64,000 nt of DNA. Source: Glaciecola sp. KUL10 (GTDB lineage: Bacteria > Pseudomonadota > Gammaproteobacteria > Enterobacterales > Alteromonadaceae). The stretch covers positions 1-64,000 of the forward strand of contig NZ_BGNG01000013.1 of the NCBI RefSeq assembly GCF_003203515.1. The letters run 5' to 3'. The notes beneath the pieces are model-generated. The model had not been told where the DNA came from, made no database searches, and saw only the letters and a program-made list of their open reading frames with translations. Shown here one piece after another: positions 8,334 to 16,981 of this stretch (positions within the stretch are counted from its first letter, which is position 1; each line of letters opens with the position of its first letter). Made by a program: the position numbers and the translations under genes.

Positions 8334-10038
8334 AGAAATCACGCGCTGAATCAACTACCGGCGCAATAATATCAGCGCGAATGACAAAGTCACCAAACGC
8401 TTCACCAGCGAGTCTCTCTCTAGCCCATTTACCAATTAGCTCATCAAGGATAGACATGATTTCGGTATCCAAAATGTTTTCTTTGTACATTTTAGGGATT
8501 CGTGTGCCTTCTCGATTGCCTCCCAAATGTAAGTTATATTTGTTGGGCCCCTTACCAACCAAGCCAATCTCAGCAAGCATTGCTCGACCACAACCATTAG
8601 GGCACCCTGTGACGCGATAAATGATACTTTCATCTTGCATCCCGTGTTTTGCTAACATCGCCTCTAACTCATCAACGGCCTTGGGTAAGTATCGCTCAGC
8701 TTCAGCCATTGCAAGAGGGCAAGTGGGGAGAGACACGCACGCCATTGAATCTTTGCGTTGCTTTGATGTACTCGCTTCAATTAAACCGTGCTTTACGGCT
8801 AATGCTTCAATTTCTTCTTTTTGCTGTGTATCAACGCCAGCAATAATAAGGTTTTGATTTGCCGTCATCCTAAAATCACCTTGATGAATCTTAGCAATTT
8901 CGGCACAACCTGCTTTCAAGGTTTTGTTGGGGTAATCTAAAATTCGTCCATTTTCGATAAAGACAGTTAAGTGGTGTTTTCCGTCTACACCTTCAACCCA
9001 ACCAAAGCGGTCACCACGACTAGTAAACTCATAGTCACGACTTGCTTCAAAAGTAATGCCTGCGCGTTTTTCAACCTCAGCTTTGAAAGTATCTACACCG
9101 ACTCGCTCTAAGGTATACTTAGTTTTTGCATTTTTGCGATTTACGCGGTTTCCCCAATCACGCTGGGTAGAAACAACTGCCGCAGCCACATCAAGCGTAC
9201 TATCAAGCGGAATAAAACCAAAATCACTAGCTTTACGAGGAAAGGTAGATTCGTCGCCATGAGTCATCGCGAGGCCGCCGCCCACTAGTACATTAAAGCC
9301 AACAAGTTTTCCATTCTCCGCAATAGCAACAAAATTCAAGTCATTTGCATGCACGTCAACGTCGTTTTGAGGCGGTATAACAACAGTTGTTTTAAACTTA
9401 CGGGGCAAATAGTTATCGCCTAAGATTGGTTCTTTTTCTTGCGTTGTATCGACTTTTTCGCCGTCCAACCAAATTTCGGCATAAGCGTTCGTTTTAGGCA
9501 ACAAATGCTCGCTAATTTTAGTCGCCCATTCGTATGCTTCTTGGTGCACCTCTGACTCAACCGGATTAGAAGTACATAAAACATTTCTATTTACATCGCC
9601 AGCAGTAGCAATAGAATCGATGCCCGCTTTGTTAAGCGTTTGGTGCATTAATTTCATATTAGGTTTTAAAACACCGTGAAACTGAAATGTCTGACGTGTA
9701 GTTAGGCGAATACTGCCATACATTGTATAGTCTGCAGCAAATTTATCGATAACTAACCACTGCTCAGGTGTAATAATACCGCCAGGTAAGCGCGCTCGGA
9801 GCATCACATTGTGGAGTGGCTCTAATTTTTGTTTAAGACGTTCAGCTCTAATATCACGGTCATCTTGTTGATACATGCCATGAAAGCGAATTAGTTGGAA
9901 GTTATCTGGGGTAAACCCGCCCGTAACATCGTCTTTTAAATCTTCCGCAATCGTACCACGAAGGTGCTTACTCGCTCCTTTCATGCGCTCGTTATCAGCT
10001 AGATTGCCTTCTACGATAAGTGATTTATCATTACTCAT
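8326..10038 (-). CDS. cysI: Sulfite reductase hemoprotein beta subunit CysI
   Basis: A 570-residue subunit that carries siroheme and a 4Fe-4S cluster and reduces sulfite to sulfide by six electrons. The cluster ligands are in two motifs, CVSLPTC and GCPNGCGR, in the C-terminal third. The siroheme-binding Arg/Lys-rich stretches ([13 protein letters not shown]) are also present. The start overlaps the cysJ stop as TAATG, and its end overlaps cysH, so the three genes are translationally coupled. It partners CysJ in the alpha8-beta4 enzyme. Confidence 0.96.
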   Translation of the reverse strand: MSNDKSLIVEGNLADNERMKGASKHLRGTIAEDLKDDVTGGFTPDNFQLIRFHGMYQQDDRDIRAERLKQKLEPLHNVMLRARLPGGIITPEQWLVIDKFAADYTMYGSIRLTTRQTFQFHGVLKPNMKLMHQTLNKAGIDSIATAGDVNRNVLCTSNPVESEVHQEAYEWATKISEHLLPKTNAYAEIWLDGEKVDTTQEKEPILGDNYLPRKFKTTVVIPPQNDVDVHANDLNFVAIAENGKLVGFNVLVGGGLAMTHGDESTFPRKASDFGFIPLDSTLDVAAAVVSTQRDWGNRVNRKNAKTKYTLERVGVDTFKAEVEKRAGITFEASRDYEFTSRGDRFGWVEGVDGKHHLTVFIENGRILDYPNKTLKAGCAEIAKIHQGDFRMTANQNLIIAGVDTQQKEEIEALAVKHGLIEASTSKQRKDSMACVSLPTCPLAMAEAERYLPKAVDELEAMLAKHGMQDESIIYRVTGCPNGCGRAMLAEIGLVGKGPNKYNLHLGGNREGTRIPKMYKENILDTEIMSILDELIGKWARERLAGEAFGDFVIRADIIAPVVDSARDFYA

Positions 10039-11849
10039 TAGTAAACATCCTTTTGGTAACGTTTAGCTTTACGCATATCCGTAAGATAAACCTTAGCATC
10101 AGCTTCAGATTTATTACCTTGGGTTTGAATTATATCCAGCAAAGCAGACTCAACGTCTTTTGCCATTCGCGTAGCATCACCACATACATAGAAATGAGCA
10201 CCGGCTTCCAACCAATCAAAAACTTCTTTTGCGTTTTCTCGCAATCTGTCTTGAACGTAAATCTTTTCTGCTTGGTCACGTGAAAACGCCAAACTAATTT
10301 TGGTAAGTAGGCCTGTTTTCAAATACCCTTGCCATTCAGTTTGGTATAAAAAGTCTTGGGTAAAGCTAGGGTTACCAAATAAAAGCCAATTGTTACCCGT
10401 TGCTCCTCTGGCGTCACGTTCTTGCATGAAAGCTCTAAATGGCGCAATACCGGTGCCTGGACCAACCATGATGATAGGAGTGCTGTCGTCGGCCGGCAGT
10501 CTAAAGTTATCATTGTTTTCAACGTAAACTTTTACCTCAGCGCCTTCTTCGACACGTGTAGATAAATAACCTGATGCGCCGCCTTGATGGGTAAAACCGT
10601 TTGCTTCATATTCTACGTGAGCCACAGTAAGGTGAACTTCATCTTCGACCTCGGCTTGGCTTGATGCGATTGAATACAAACGAGGCGTAATAACACGTAA
10701 GGCATCTACTAGCGTCTGCTCATCGACCTTGGCGGGAAATGCCTCAACGATATCAACAATTTGAGATTCGTTGAGATAATTGCGTAACGCTGCTTTATCC
10801 GCCATTAAGTCGGCTAATGCCTGCTGCTGTGTAGCTGCCTGATACGCTTTTATGAAACCAGGATAACTCAGTGTAATCTCAAGTCTTTCTTTTAATGCCT
10901 GAGCTAAGGTTAGCGACTCTTCACCTAGCGTGACCTGAGCATTTGCATCAGTATTTGTCGCATTGACGATGCGTTCGATCATATTTTCGTCATTCAAGAA
11001 ATATACGCCCAATGCATCACCCGGCAGGTATTGGATACCCGAATCTTCTAGCGAGATTTCAATGTGACGTATATCTTTAATCGAATCTCGACCAGTTATC
11101 TTGAGTGACTCGGATAAGCTAGCTCCAAAAGGGTTCTGCTTGGTATATATCGATTCTGCAACCGCATTGGCTACAGGTGTTGTGGATGACACCTGTGTCG
11201 TTTGAACTGGCTTTAATAAGTCAACCAAGACTGAATCTACTTTTTCTGACCATGCACTAATCGCAGTCTCATAGTCAACATCACAGTCTAGCCTCTCTGC
11301 AAAAGCAGTAGCACCCAAGGTACTTAGGCGCTGTTCAAAATCCTTTGCTGTTTGACAAAAGAATTCGTAGCTAGTGTCGCCTAAGCCAATAACGGCATAC
11401 TTGAGGTGGGGTAGTTTAGGTGCTTTTTTACTTGCTAGAAATTCATGAAGTTCGACTGCGTCGTCTGGCGCATCACCTTCACCGTGAGTACTGACTACTA
11501 CTAGCAAATGAGTTTCATTTTTAATACTTCTAGGCTTATAGTCAGCCATACTAACCACTTTAGCCTGAACGCCTTTGCTTTCGACTTGGGCCTTGTATTT
11601 ATTTGCAACGCCTTTTGCGTTTCCGGTCTGAGAACCGTAAAGAATTGTCAGCGTGGCAGTTGCTACAGCTTGTGTTTGTTCCGTTTCGGTAGCTGATGCA
11701 GGTAGAGCAACCGCACCTGCTAGGCCAGCTAAGTAGCCTGATGCCCAGATAAGCTGCTCTTTGTTCAGTGCTGATGCAGCGCTGGACAACTGTGTCAATT
11801 GCTGCTCATTAAGCATTGCAAATGCGTTTTTGCTGATATTTGATGTCAT
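10038..11849 (-). CDS. cysJ: Sulfite reductase flavoprotein alpha subunit CysJ
   Basis: A 603-residue diflavin reductase passing electrons from NADPH through FAD and FMN to CysI. Order: a short N-terminal linker, a flavodoxin domain from about residue 66 (FMN loop [10 protein letters not shown]), a connecting domain, the FAD motif RLYSIASS, the NADPH motif [16 protein letters not shown] and a C-terminal Asp-Val-Tyr. Length matches the family (about 599). It is first in the operon. Its ribosome binding site (AAGG, nine bases before the ATG) lies inside one arm of a perfect inverted repeat. Confidence 0.96.
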   Translation of the reverse strand: MTSNISKNAFAMLNEQQLTQLSSAASALNKEQLIWASGYLAGLAGAVALPASATETEQTQAVATATLTILYGSQTGNAKGVANKYKAQVESKGVQAKVVSMADYKPRSIKNETHLLVVVSTHGEGDAPDDAVELHEFLASKKAPKLPHLKYAVIGLGDTSYEFFCQTAKDFEQRLSTLGATAFAERLDCDVDYETAISAWSEKVDSVLVDLLKPVQTTQVSSTTPVANAVAESIYTKQNPFGASLSESLKITGRDSIKDIRHIEISLEDSGIQYLPGDALGVYFLNDENMIERIVNATNTDANAQVTLGEESLTLAQALKERLEITLSYPGFIKAYQAATQQQALADLMADKAALRNYLNESQIVDIVEAFPAKVDEQTLVDALRVITPRLYSIASSQAEVEDEVHLTVAHVEYEANGFTHQGGASGYLSTRVEEGAEVKVYVENNDNFRLPADDSTPIIMVGPGTGIAPFRAFMQERDARGATGNNWLLFGNPSFTQDFLYQTEWQGYLKTGLLTKISLAFSRDQAEKIYVQDRLRENAKEVFDWLEAGAHFYVCGDATRMAKDVESALLDIIQTQGNKSEADAKVYLTDMRKAKRYQKDVY

Positions 11850-11853
11850 GATA

Positions 11854-11886
11854 GTTAACCTTAACTTTGTCGCCGCTAAGGTTAAC
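11854..11886 (-). promoter_or_regulatory. Inverted repeat in the cysJ leader covering the RBS
   Basis: GTTAACCTTA (11854-11863) and TAAGGTTAAC (11877-11886) form a perfect 10-base inverted repeat with a 13-base spacer, ending four bases before the cysJ ATG. In the mRNA the downstream arm contains the AAGG ribosome binding site, so folding would hide it. As DNA it could instead be a repressor operator. The repeat is seen directly; the mechanism is inferred. Confidence 0.6.
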
Positions 11887-11950
11887 CGTTTATCCCAATA
11901 ACACTAAAGAATGAAATAAGATTTTTTATTACTTTTTAGAATGAAATGAA

Positions 11951-12709
11951 TTAGAAATCGAATTCAAGTCCAACATATACACCACTAAATTCTAGTTCAG
12001 TATAAATGTCGTCAAGATCATCCAGCTCTAAATTGGTAGATCGATATCCAGCTTCAATAGACATATCAATCGCTAAACTCTCGACGAAACTATAAGCAAC
12101 GGCAGCTTGAAAATCACTTAAGGTGTTGTCATCTAAGGATAAATAACTGCCTTCAACATATGCACTAATGCCCGTTGCAGGTATTCCAACTTCGACTTTA
12201 GAGTAGACCATAGGCACGATCCCTGAGAAACTTTCGCTCACTGAGCGACTTCCCTCTAATTCGTTAACCATGATTGTTCCATCTAGATGTTTACCGTTAA
12301 TTCCAACATCGATACTGACCAAATCATTATCTAATATTTCGTAATATAATATGTAATCGGTTGAAGTGAGTTCTAAATCTGTTCCAAGATCGGTTTCTGT
12401 GACAAATAACTCATCACCAAACCTGAATTCGCTCGTTAATGCTACAACACCTGTCGTATCCATTGACGTGCGCATTAACTTGATGTTTGGCACCAGTGGA
12501 ATCGGGTGCTCTAGCGCTGCATAAAACGAAGCTTGAGATTTATCTTCAAAGGCAAAGTCGGTGACCGTCTCTTCATTTGCAAAACCACCGTCGACTGCCA
12601 TATTCCATGCATTCGCACCAATATAACCACCCAGAAAAGTATCTGCATATGCGCAAGACGCGCTAAGACCGATAACGGTTAGCGCGCATTTTATTCCTAA
12701 ATTTTTCAT
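11951..12709 (-). CDS. TIGR04219-type outer membrane beta-barrel protein
   Basis: A 252-residue protein with a signal peptide (cleavage after CAYA, about residue 22). The body alternates hydrophobic and polar residues in short strands and ends in VYVGLEFDF, a C-terminal Phe typical of outer membrane barrels recognised by BamA. The opening LGGYIGANAW and the ALEHPIPLVPNIKL segment match my memory of the TIGR04219 family of gammaproteobacterial outer membrane proteins. Function is unknown. It follows the DUF2333 gene by three bases, so the two are co-transcribed. Confidence 0.75.
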   Translation of the reverse strand: MKNLGIKCALTVIGLSASCAYADTFLGGYIGANAWNMAVDGGFANEETVTDFAFEDKSQASFYAALEHPIPLVPNIKLMRTSMDTTGVVALTSEFRFGDELFVTETDLGTDLELTSTDYILYYEILDNDLVSIDVGINGKHLDGTIMVNELEGSRSVSESFSGIVPMVYSKVEVGIPATGISAYVEGSYLSLDDNTLSDFQAAVAYSFVESLAIDMSIEAGYRSTNLELDDLDDIYTELEFSGVYVGLEFDF

Positions 12710-12712
12710 TGT

Positions 12713-13705
12713 TTAACCCTGATTGAGTAGCTCAGATAATTCAATTAAAGCGGCATTCGCTCTAGATATATAATTAGCCATCACTAATGAGTGGTTGGCG
12801 ACCATTCCAAAGCCGTCTCCGTTTAAAATCAAGGGACTGAATATCGTACTTTGGGTCGCTTCAAGCTCAGTAATAATTTGTCGCAAGCTAACGCTTGCAT
12901 TTTTCTTTGCTAAGACATCAGCAAAATCCACTTCGACTGCTTTTAAAAAATGGAGTAACGCCCAACTAGCGCCACGAGCTTCATAAAAATTATCATCTAA
13001 TTTAAACCAACTTGTTTGCGTTTTAGTGACATTTTGATTCGGCGTTGATTGGGTAGCTGAGGGATCCCCCGCTAAATCAGTATTATAGACGTCAGAACCA
13101 ACGCTTGCACTTAATCTTTGAGAATAGCTACCTAATCGCTTTTCAACTTGTTTCAACCAGTCTCTTAAATTGTCCGCCCTAGCGTAAAATTGACTATTTG
13201 TGCTAGTCACGTCGCCGAGTTCGCTTTGATATAAACGAAGCTCTTCAATTGCTTTTTGATATTGAGATTCCGCGGAAGGCAATAACCACCTGTTACTGTC
13301 GTTATTTAAGAAAGGAGTAGCTTGAGTTAGCCTTGGGTTTTCAAGAGACTGCGACTGAGATCGACTAAAGTCTTTACGCATTGCATCAGCTAAGTCTCTG
13401 CTCATCTGCAGGACACCAAACTCCCAATTAGGAATATTGTCCATCATAATGCCAGGTGGCGTTACGTCATTCGAAATGTATCCGCCGCTTTTAGATAGCA
13501 TTGTGTCAACAACCTCGACTAACGTATTGGTAATTGTATATCCTGTGACAAGTTTATGATTATTGTCACTAGCGAACTGTTTTGCACGCGCCTCGACATC
13601 AAACGTATTGGGCTGAAAACTCCACCAAAAACCGATGATGCCGAAGAACAAAATCACAATGGCAATGAATGCTGAAATCGTTTTTGTCGTTAAATGTTGC
13701 GTCAT
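12713..13705 (-). CDS. DUF2333 family membrane-anchored protein
   Basis: A 330-residue protein with one N-terminal membrane segment (about residues 10-30, AFIAIVILFFGIIGFWW) and a helical periplasmic body. Segments such as GGYISNDVTPPGIMMDNIPNWEFGVL are characteristic of DUF2333, a family widespread in gammaproteobacteria without assigned function. It precedes the TIGR04219 outer membrane protein with a 3-base gap, suggesting a joint envelope role, which is inference from context. Confidence 0.8.
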   Translation of the reverse strand: MTQHLTTKTISAFIAIVILFFGIIGFWWSFQPNTFDVEARAKQFASDNNHKLVTGYTITNTLVEVVDTMLSKSGGYISNDVTPPGIMMDNIPNWEFGVLQMSRDLADAMRKDFSRSQSQSLENPRLTQATPFLNNDSNRWLLPSAESQYQKAIEELRLYQSELGDVTSTNSQFYARADNLRDWLKQVEKRLGSYSQRLSASVGSDVYNTDLAGDPSATQSTPNQNVTKTQTSWFKLDDNFYEARGASWALLHFLKAVEVDFADVLAKKNASVSLRQIITELEATQSTIFSPLILNGDGFGMVANHSLVMANYISRANAALIELSELLNQG

Positions 13706-13781
13706 GCTTTTCCTTAACTATTGAATCAGACTTACAGTATAGCAAGGTTGCGATACTCGCTTAGATCGATTGTAACCTTTG

Positions 13782-13982
13782 TTACTTATATCGCAATAGT
13801 AAGATAGCTAATACATAGGCTAAAGCAGTAGCAAATGGGAGAACAACAAAGCTCAAAACTGCTGCGCCTCTTACTATCCATGGATTAATATCAAAATATT
13901 TAGCGACGCCAGCACACACACCAGATATTTTGGCTTGTCCCGCATCTCTAAAAAATCGTTTATCGTTTAAAACTGTTTTCAT
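13782..13982 (-). CDS. PspC domain protein
   Basis: A 66-residue protein consisting of one PspC domain: the motif ISGVCAGVAKYFDINPWIVR is followed by a hydrophobic pair of segments and LLRYK. PspC domains sit in the inner membrane and in enterobacteria relay envelope stress to PspF/PspA. No pspA, pspB or pspF is nearby, so this is a stand-alone copy. A tiny membrane-peptide gene lies directly upstream in the same direction, and a small secreted-protein gene above that, so a three-gene unit is likely. Confidence 0.85.
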   Translation of the reverse strand: MKTVLNDKRFFRDAGQAKISGVCAGVAKYFDINPWIVRGAAVLSFVVLPFATALAYVLAILLLRYK

Positions 13983-14011
13983 GTGATTCTCCTAAAAAAG
14001 TTGATTCACTG

Positions 14012-14119
14012 TTACTTGCCTTCTTTAAATTGCGAGGCAAGCATCACAATACCTGCGCTCGCAACATAAAATACAACTGGCGTAACCACTAAGCTTATTA
14101 AATTAATTTGACCCAACAT
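14012..14119 (-). CDS. 35-residue single-pass membrane peptide
   Basis: A short frame from ATG at 14119 to TAA at 14012, preceded by a good ribosome binding site (CAGGGAA, seven bases before the ATG). The product starts MLGQINLISLVVTPVVFYV and ends in SQFKEGK: one hydrophobic helix of about 22 residues and a charged tail. It lies 29 bases before pspC and 48 bases after the upstream gene. PspB is a comparable small single-pass partner of PspC, but this peptide is shorter and not clearly homologous. It is too short for default gene callers. Confidence 0.55.
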   Translation of the reverse strand: MLGQINLISLVVTPVVFYVASAGIVMLASQFKEGK

Positions 14120-14167
14120 AATAATTCCCTGCCTCTTTTAGCAATAACTAGTTTTTGTATCTGTCTA

Positions 14168-14482
14168 TTAGTCGTTTGCTTCTTCACTAAAGTTTAAATC
14201 TTCAGTTTTTTCGATACGAGCAAGGTCAGTAATAGTGACGGTAGTCGCTGGTAAATTTAAATCGGCTGGCGCAATTTCAATGCTGTGGCCTAGTTCGATA
14301 ATTGACTTTTGAAGTTGAATATCGATTTCTTGCGCTGTTTGTGTAATTGCATTTTGCATCATGCTTGAGAGCACATTTGCAACGCCATTTTCATTCGCGC
14401 TAGCAGCGCCTGAAAGTGCAAATGTAGAAACGAAGATAGACGTAAAAAGTGCTTTTTTAGTTGAAGCTTTTAATACTGACAT
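14168..14482 (-). CDS. Small secreted protein upstream of pspC
   Basis: A 104-residue protein with a signal peptide ending ALSGAASA (about residue 29). The mature region is mostly helical and acidic (NVLSSMMQNAITQTAQEIDIQLQ...). I recognise no family. It is the first gene of the small cluster with the 35-residue peptide and pspC, which hints at an envelope-stress role; this is context only. Confidence 0.6.
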   Translation of the reverse strand: MSVLKASTKKALFTSIFVSTFALSGAASANENGVANVLSSMMQNAITQTAQEIDIQLQKSIIELGHSIEIAPADLNLPATTVTITDLARIEKTEDLNFSEEAND

Positions 14483-14670
14483 AGTGTTTTCCTTTAATTA
14501 GTGCTTGGGTTCGTAACTACATATGACCCAGTTATCAAAATTGTCGTTTTGCTCATCGACAACTTTCATATAGCGAATGCTGTGCCACACTTGGGAAATA
14601 TTTTATTGTTAAAGAATATCAAACACTTAAGCAATTAAAGAGTAATGGAAGACGAAAATAGAAGAGTAGA

Positions 14671-14716
14671 AAAAGCAAGCTATTGGTTATTTTAACCAAT
14701 AGCTTAGCTTTTTTGA
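14671..14716. terminator. Bidirectional terminator after dusA
   Basis: AAGCTATTGGTTA (14677-14689) pairs perfectly with TAACCAATAGCTT (14693-14705) around a 3-base loop, flanked by A-rich and T-rich tracts on both sides. It lies about 50 bases past the dusA stop codon on the minus strand. Confidence 0.85.
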
Positions 14717-14765
14717 CCAATGACGATATTTAAATATTCTTTTGCTGAACAGATAGATAAAACAG

Positions 14766-15782
14766 CTATAGATTAGGTCGGGACGATTGATATTCCTGAG
14801 CTTTAGTTTGCGCTTCTAATACTTGCGCTAATGCGTCCAAAAGCAATGTTGCTTTTGTATCTTTTTGAGTACCATTTTCACTTAGGTAACGTCGCCATAT
14901 ACGTCCACCAGCTTGCCCTTGAAAGAGGCCTAACATGTGCCTTGCAATATGCCATGCTCTTGCGCCTTGCTCTATTTGCTGCTCGGTGTAACTGACCATT
15001 TTTTGGACAACATCGGCTCGGTTAAGCGCAGTCGTATTTTGATAAACACGATTTTCGACTTCATTTAATATACATGGGTTTGAATAAACTTCTCGTCCCA
15101 TCATCACACCATCAACTAATGTCAGATGTTCAAGTGTATGCTCGACAGTTTTCACACCACCATTTATGGAAACCTTAAGCATTGGATGTTGTTCTTTTAA
15201 CTGATAAACACGGGGGTAGTTTAAAGGTGGGATATCTCTATTCTCTTTTGGAGATAGGCCTTTAAGCCAAGCTTTGCGGGCGTGAACGATAAAGTGAGCG
15301 CAGCCTGAATCTGCAACTGTAGAAACGAAATGCTCAAAGTCTGCATACTCATCCATATCATCGATGCCAATCCTGCATTTGACAGTCACAGGAATATCGA
15401 CAACATCCTGCATAGCCCTAACGCACTTAGCAACAATATGCGGTTGAGACATCAGACAAGCGCCAAAGCTACCGTTTTTAACCCGATCTGACGGACAACC
15501 CACATTAATATTTACCTCGTCATAGCCGCGTTCTTGCGCTATTTTAGCGCACTCGGCCATTGCGACTGGGTCGCTTCCACCGAGTTGCAAGACGACTGGG
15601 TGCTCTTGTTCATTAAAGGCGAGATAATCTCCTTTCCCATAAATAATTGCGCCAGTGGTCACCATCTCGGTGTACAGCACGCTGCTCGGTGACAATAATC
15701 GAAGGAAATAGCGGCAGTGGCGATCGGTCCAATCCAGCATGGGGGCCACCGAAAATCTGTGATCTATTTTTTTTGCCGGCAT
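14766..15782 (-). CDS. dusA: tRNA-dihydrouridine synthase A
   Basis: Reduces U20/U20a in the tRNA D-loop with FMN and NADPH. At 338 residues it has the usual length. Motifs: SVAPMLDWTDRHCRYFLR at the start (DusA-specific), the proton-donor Cys in NVGCPSDRV, ARKAWLKGLSPKENR, SINGGV and the DGVMMGREVYSNP phosphate-binding segment. The 5' end of dusA is a known integration site for genomic islands; no integrase is present here, but the flank is unusual. Confidence 0.95.
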   Translation of the reverse strand: MPAKKIDHRFSVAPMLDWTDRHCRYFLRLLSPSSVLYTEMVTTGAIIYGKGDYLAFNEQEHPVVLQLGGSDPVAMAECAKIAQERGYDEVNINVGCPSDRVKNGSFGACLMSQPHIVAKCVRAMQDVVDIPVTVKCRIGIDDMDEYADFEHFVSTVADSGCAHFIVHARKAWLKGLSPKENRDIPPLNYPRVYQLKEQHPMLKVSINGGVKTVEHTLEHLTLVDGVMMGREVYSNPCILNEVENRVYQNTTALNRADVVQKMVSYTEQQIEQGARAWHIARHMLGLFQGQAGGRIWRRYLSENGTQKDTKATLLLDALAQVLEAQTKAQEYQSSRPNL

Positions 15783-16117
15783 TATTCGGAACCTATTGAT
15801 TTATAAGGCTTTATGTTAGTTTTCAACAAATTTTTACTTCTCTAAAATTCTGACAATTTCTGGCTATTTCCGCTGATTATTAACCCTCAGGAAGACAATA
15901 GGCGGACAAAAACTATGGCTCATTATACCATCCGAAAACGATTTCGCGCAGATCAACCTGTGTTTTGTGCGTCAGTTATTCAGAAAAGTAGGGGGGACAA
16001 ATAGGGAGACAAAATCAGAGGTTTTTCTAATGGCCTGTTAGCTTATCAAAAAACACTTCAGAGGCGAACTAGCAATTACCGCGCTGAAGTAAGGCGGTCA
16101 AGGCAACAGCAAGTTAA
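15783..16117. other. 335-base gap upstream of dusA with GGACAAA repeats
   Basis: No gene is evident. The dusA promoter must lie in the left half. The right half holds three short direct repeats on the plus strand: GGACAAA at 15904-15910, GGACAAA at 15995-16001 and GAGACAAA at 16006-16013, the last two one helical turn apart. Because dusA 5' ends are island attachment targets, these could be leftover integrase arm sites. No integrase reading frame was found. Confidence 0.3.
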
Positions 16118-16963
16118 TTAACTTACCTTAACTCGAAAAAAGCCAACCGAATAACGATAATATTTCGAATTGTATTTATCTTGTTTGAGTTTAGCCATTC
16201 CAAATTCACATCTCAAGGACTTCTCTGGGCTTATTTGCAGTGTCTCCACGAAAAAACGTTCACCTGTTACTTGATGTTTTTTAATCACTTCAAGAGGTAA
16301 CAATGCTAGCAAAAAATCAACGGAACAGTTGTTTTTGTCTAACCCTGTTGCCGCGTAAAAACTATCTGTTACCTCAACATGTGGAATAGCAAAATCAATT
16401 ATAAAACCAGGGTGACGGGTGTTTAAAAAAGCGTTGCTAATTGTTTTTAAGCTCACATTTCTTAAGTATCTTTCATGAATATCATTGAACAAACCAACGA
16501 CTTTTTTAAGTGAGCCATCTTTCTCATCCAATACTTTTCTACCGCGAACATTAACCCACCTGTAGCATTCATGTACGGGAGAATAGCGGCGAGCTTTAAA
16601 CTCGAACGACTCTGCTTCAGTTTCAATCAAAGTTTGCCACTGTCGCTGCGCCATCGCTTGGTCTTCTCTGTGATATGCATTAACAGCATCGTCTAGATTG
16701 CCTGTCGCGCTGATCGTCGCCTGTTTGTCATCGACAGAACTAAAAAGATAAAAGGCATCCTCATTGACCACATATTCCCAAACTATTTCATTTTCGAACC
16801 AAAATGCCAGTCTTAGTCGCTCTGTCATATTGCTTAGGAAACGAGAAGATTCAACGACCTCATTGGATTTGGCATGCAGTAATTCTTCTGCGCGTTTGCG
16901 GTCTCGACGCTCTCGGTCAAGCTGCATTTCTAATAGTCTTATTTGTTCTTCAGCAGTTTTCAT
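16118..16963 (-). CDS. PAS-domain protein, partner of the GGDEF-EAL gene
   Basis: A 281-residue soluble protein. Residues 1-45 are a charged coiled coil (RLLEMQLDRERRDRKRAEEL). Residues ~52-170 form a PAS_3-like domain with the conserved WVNVRGRKVLDE and VVGLFNDIHERYL end. The last ~110 residues look like a second, degenerate PAS-like fold. There is no output domain. It follows the GGDEF-EAL gene by 18 bases with a GGAG ribosome binding site, so the two are co-expressed. A signal-binding adaptor for that enzyme is a fair inference; it is not proven. Confidence 0.75.
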   Translation of the reverse strand: MKTAEEQIRLLEMQLDRERRDRKRAEELLHAKSNEVVESSRFLSNMTERLRLAFWFENEIVWEYVVNEDAFYLFSSVDDKQATISATGNLDDAVNAYHREDQAMAQRQWQTLIETEAESFEFKARRYSPVHECYRWVNVRGRKVLDEKDGSLKKVVGLFNDIHERYLRNVSLKTISNAFLNTRHPGFIIDFAIPHVEVTDSFYAATGLDKNNCSVDFLLALLPLEVIKKHQVTGERFFVETLQISPEKSLRCEFGMAKLKQDKYNSKYYRYSVGFFRVKVS

Positions 16964-16981
16964 TGAATCTCCATCTCGTGA

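Noticed and set aside
15783-16117. A resident genomic island at dusA
   Set aside because: No integrase, no second dusA fragment and no cargo genes are present; only short repeats remain.
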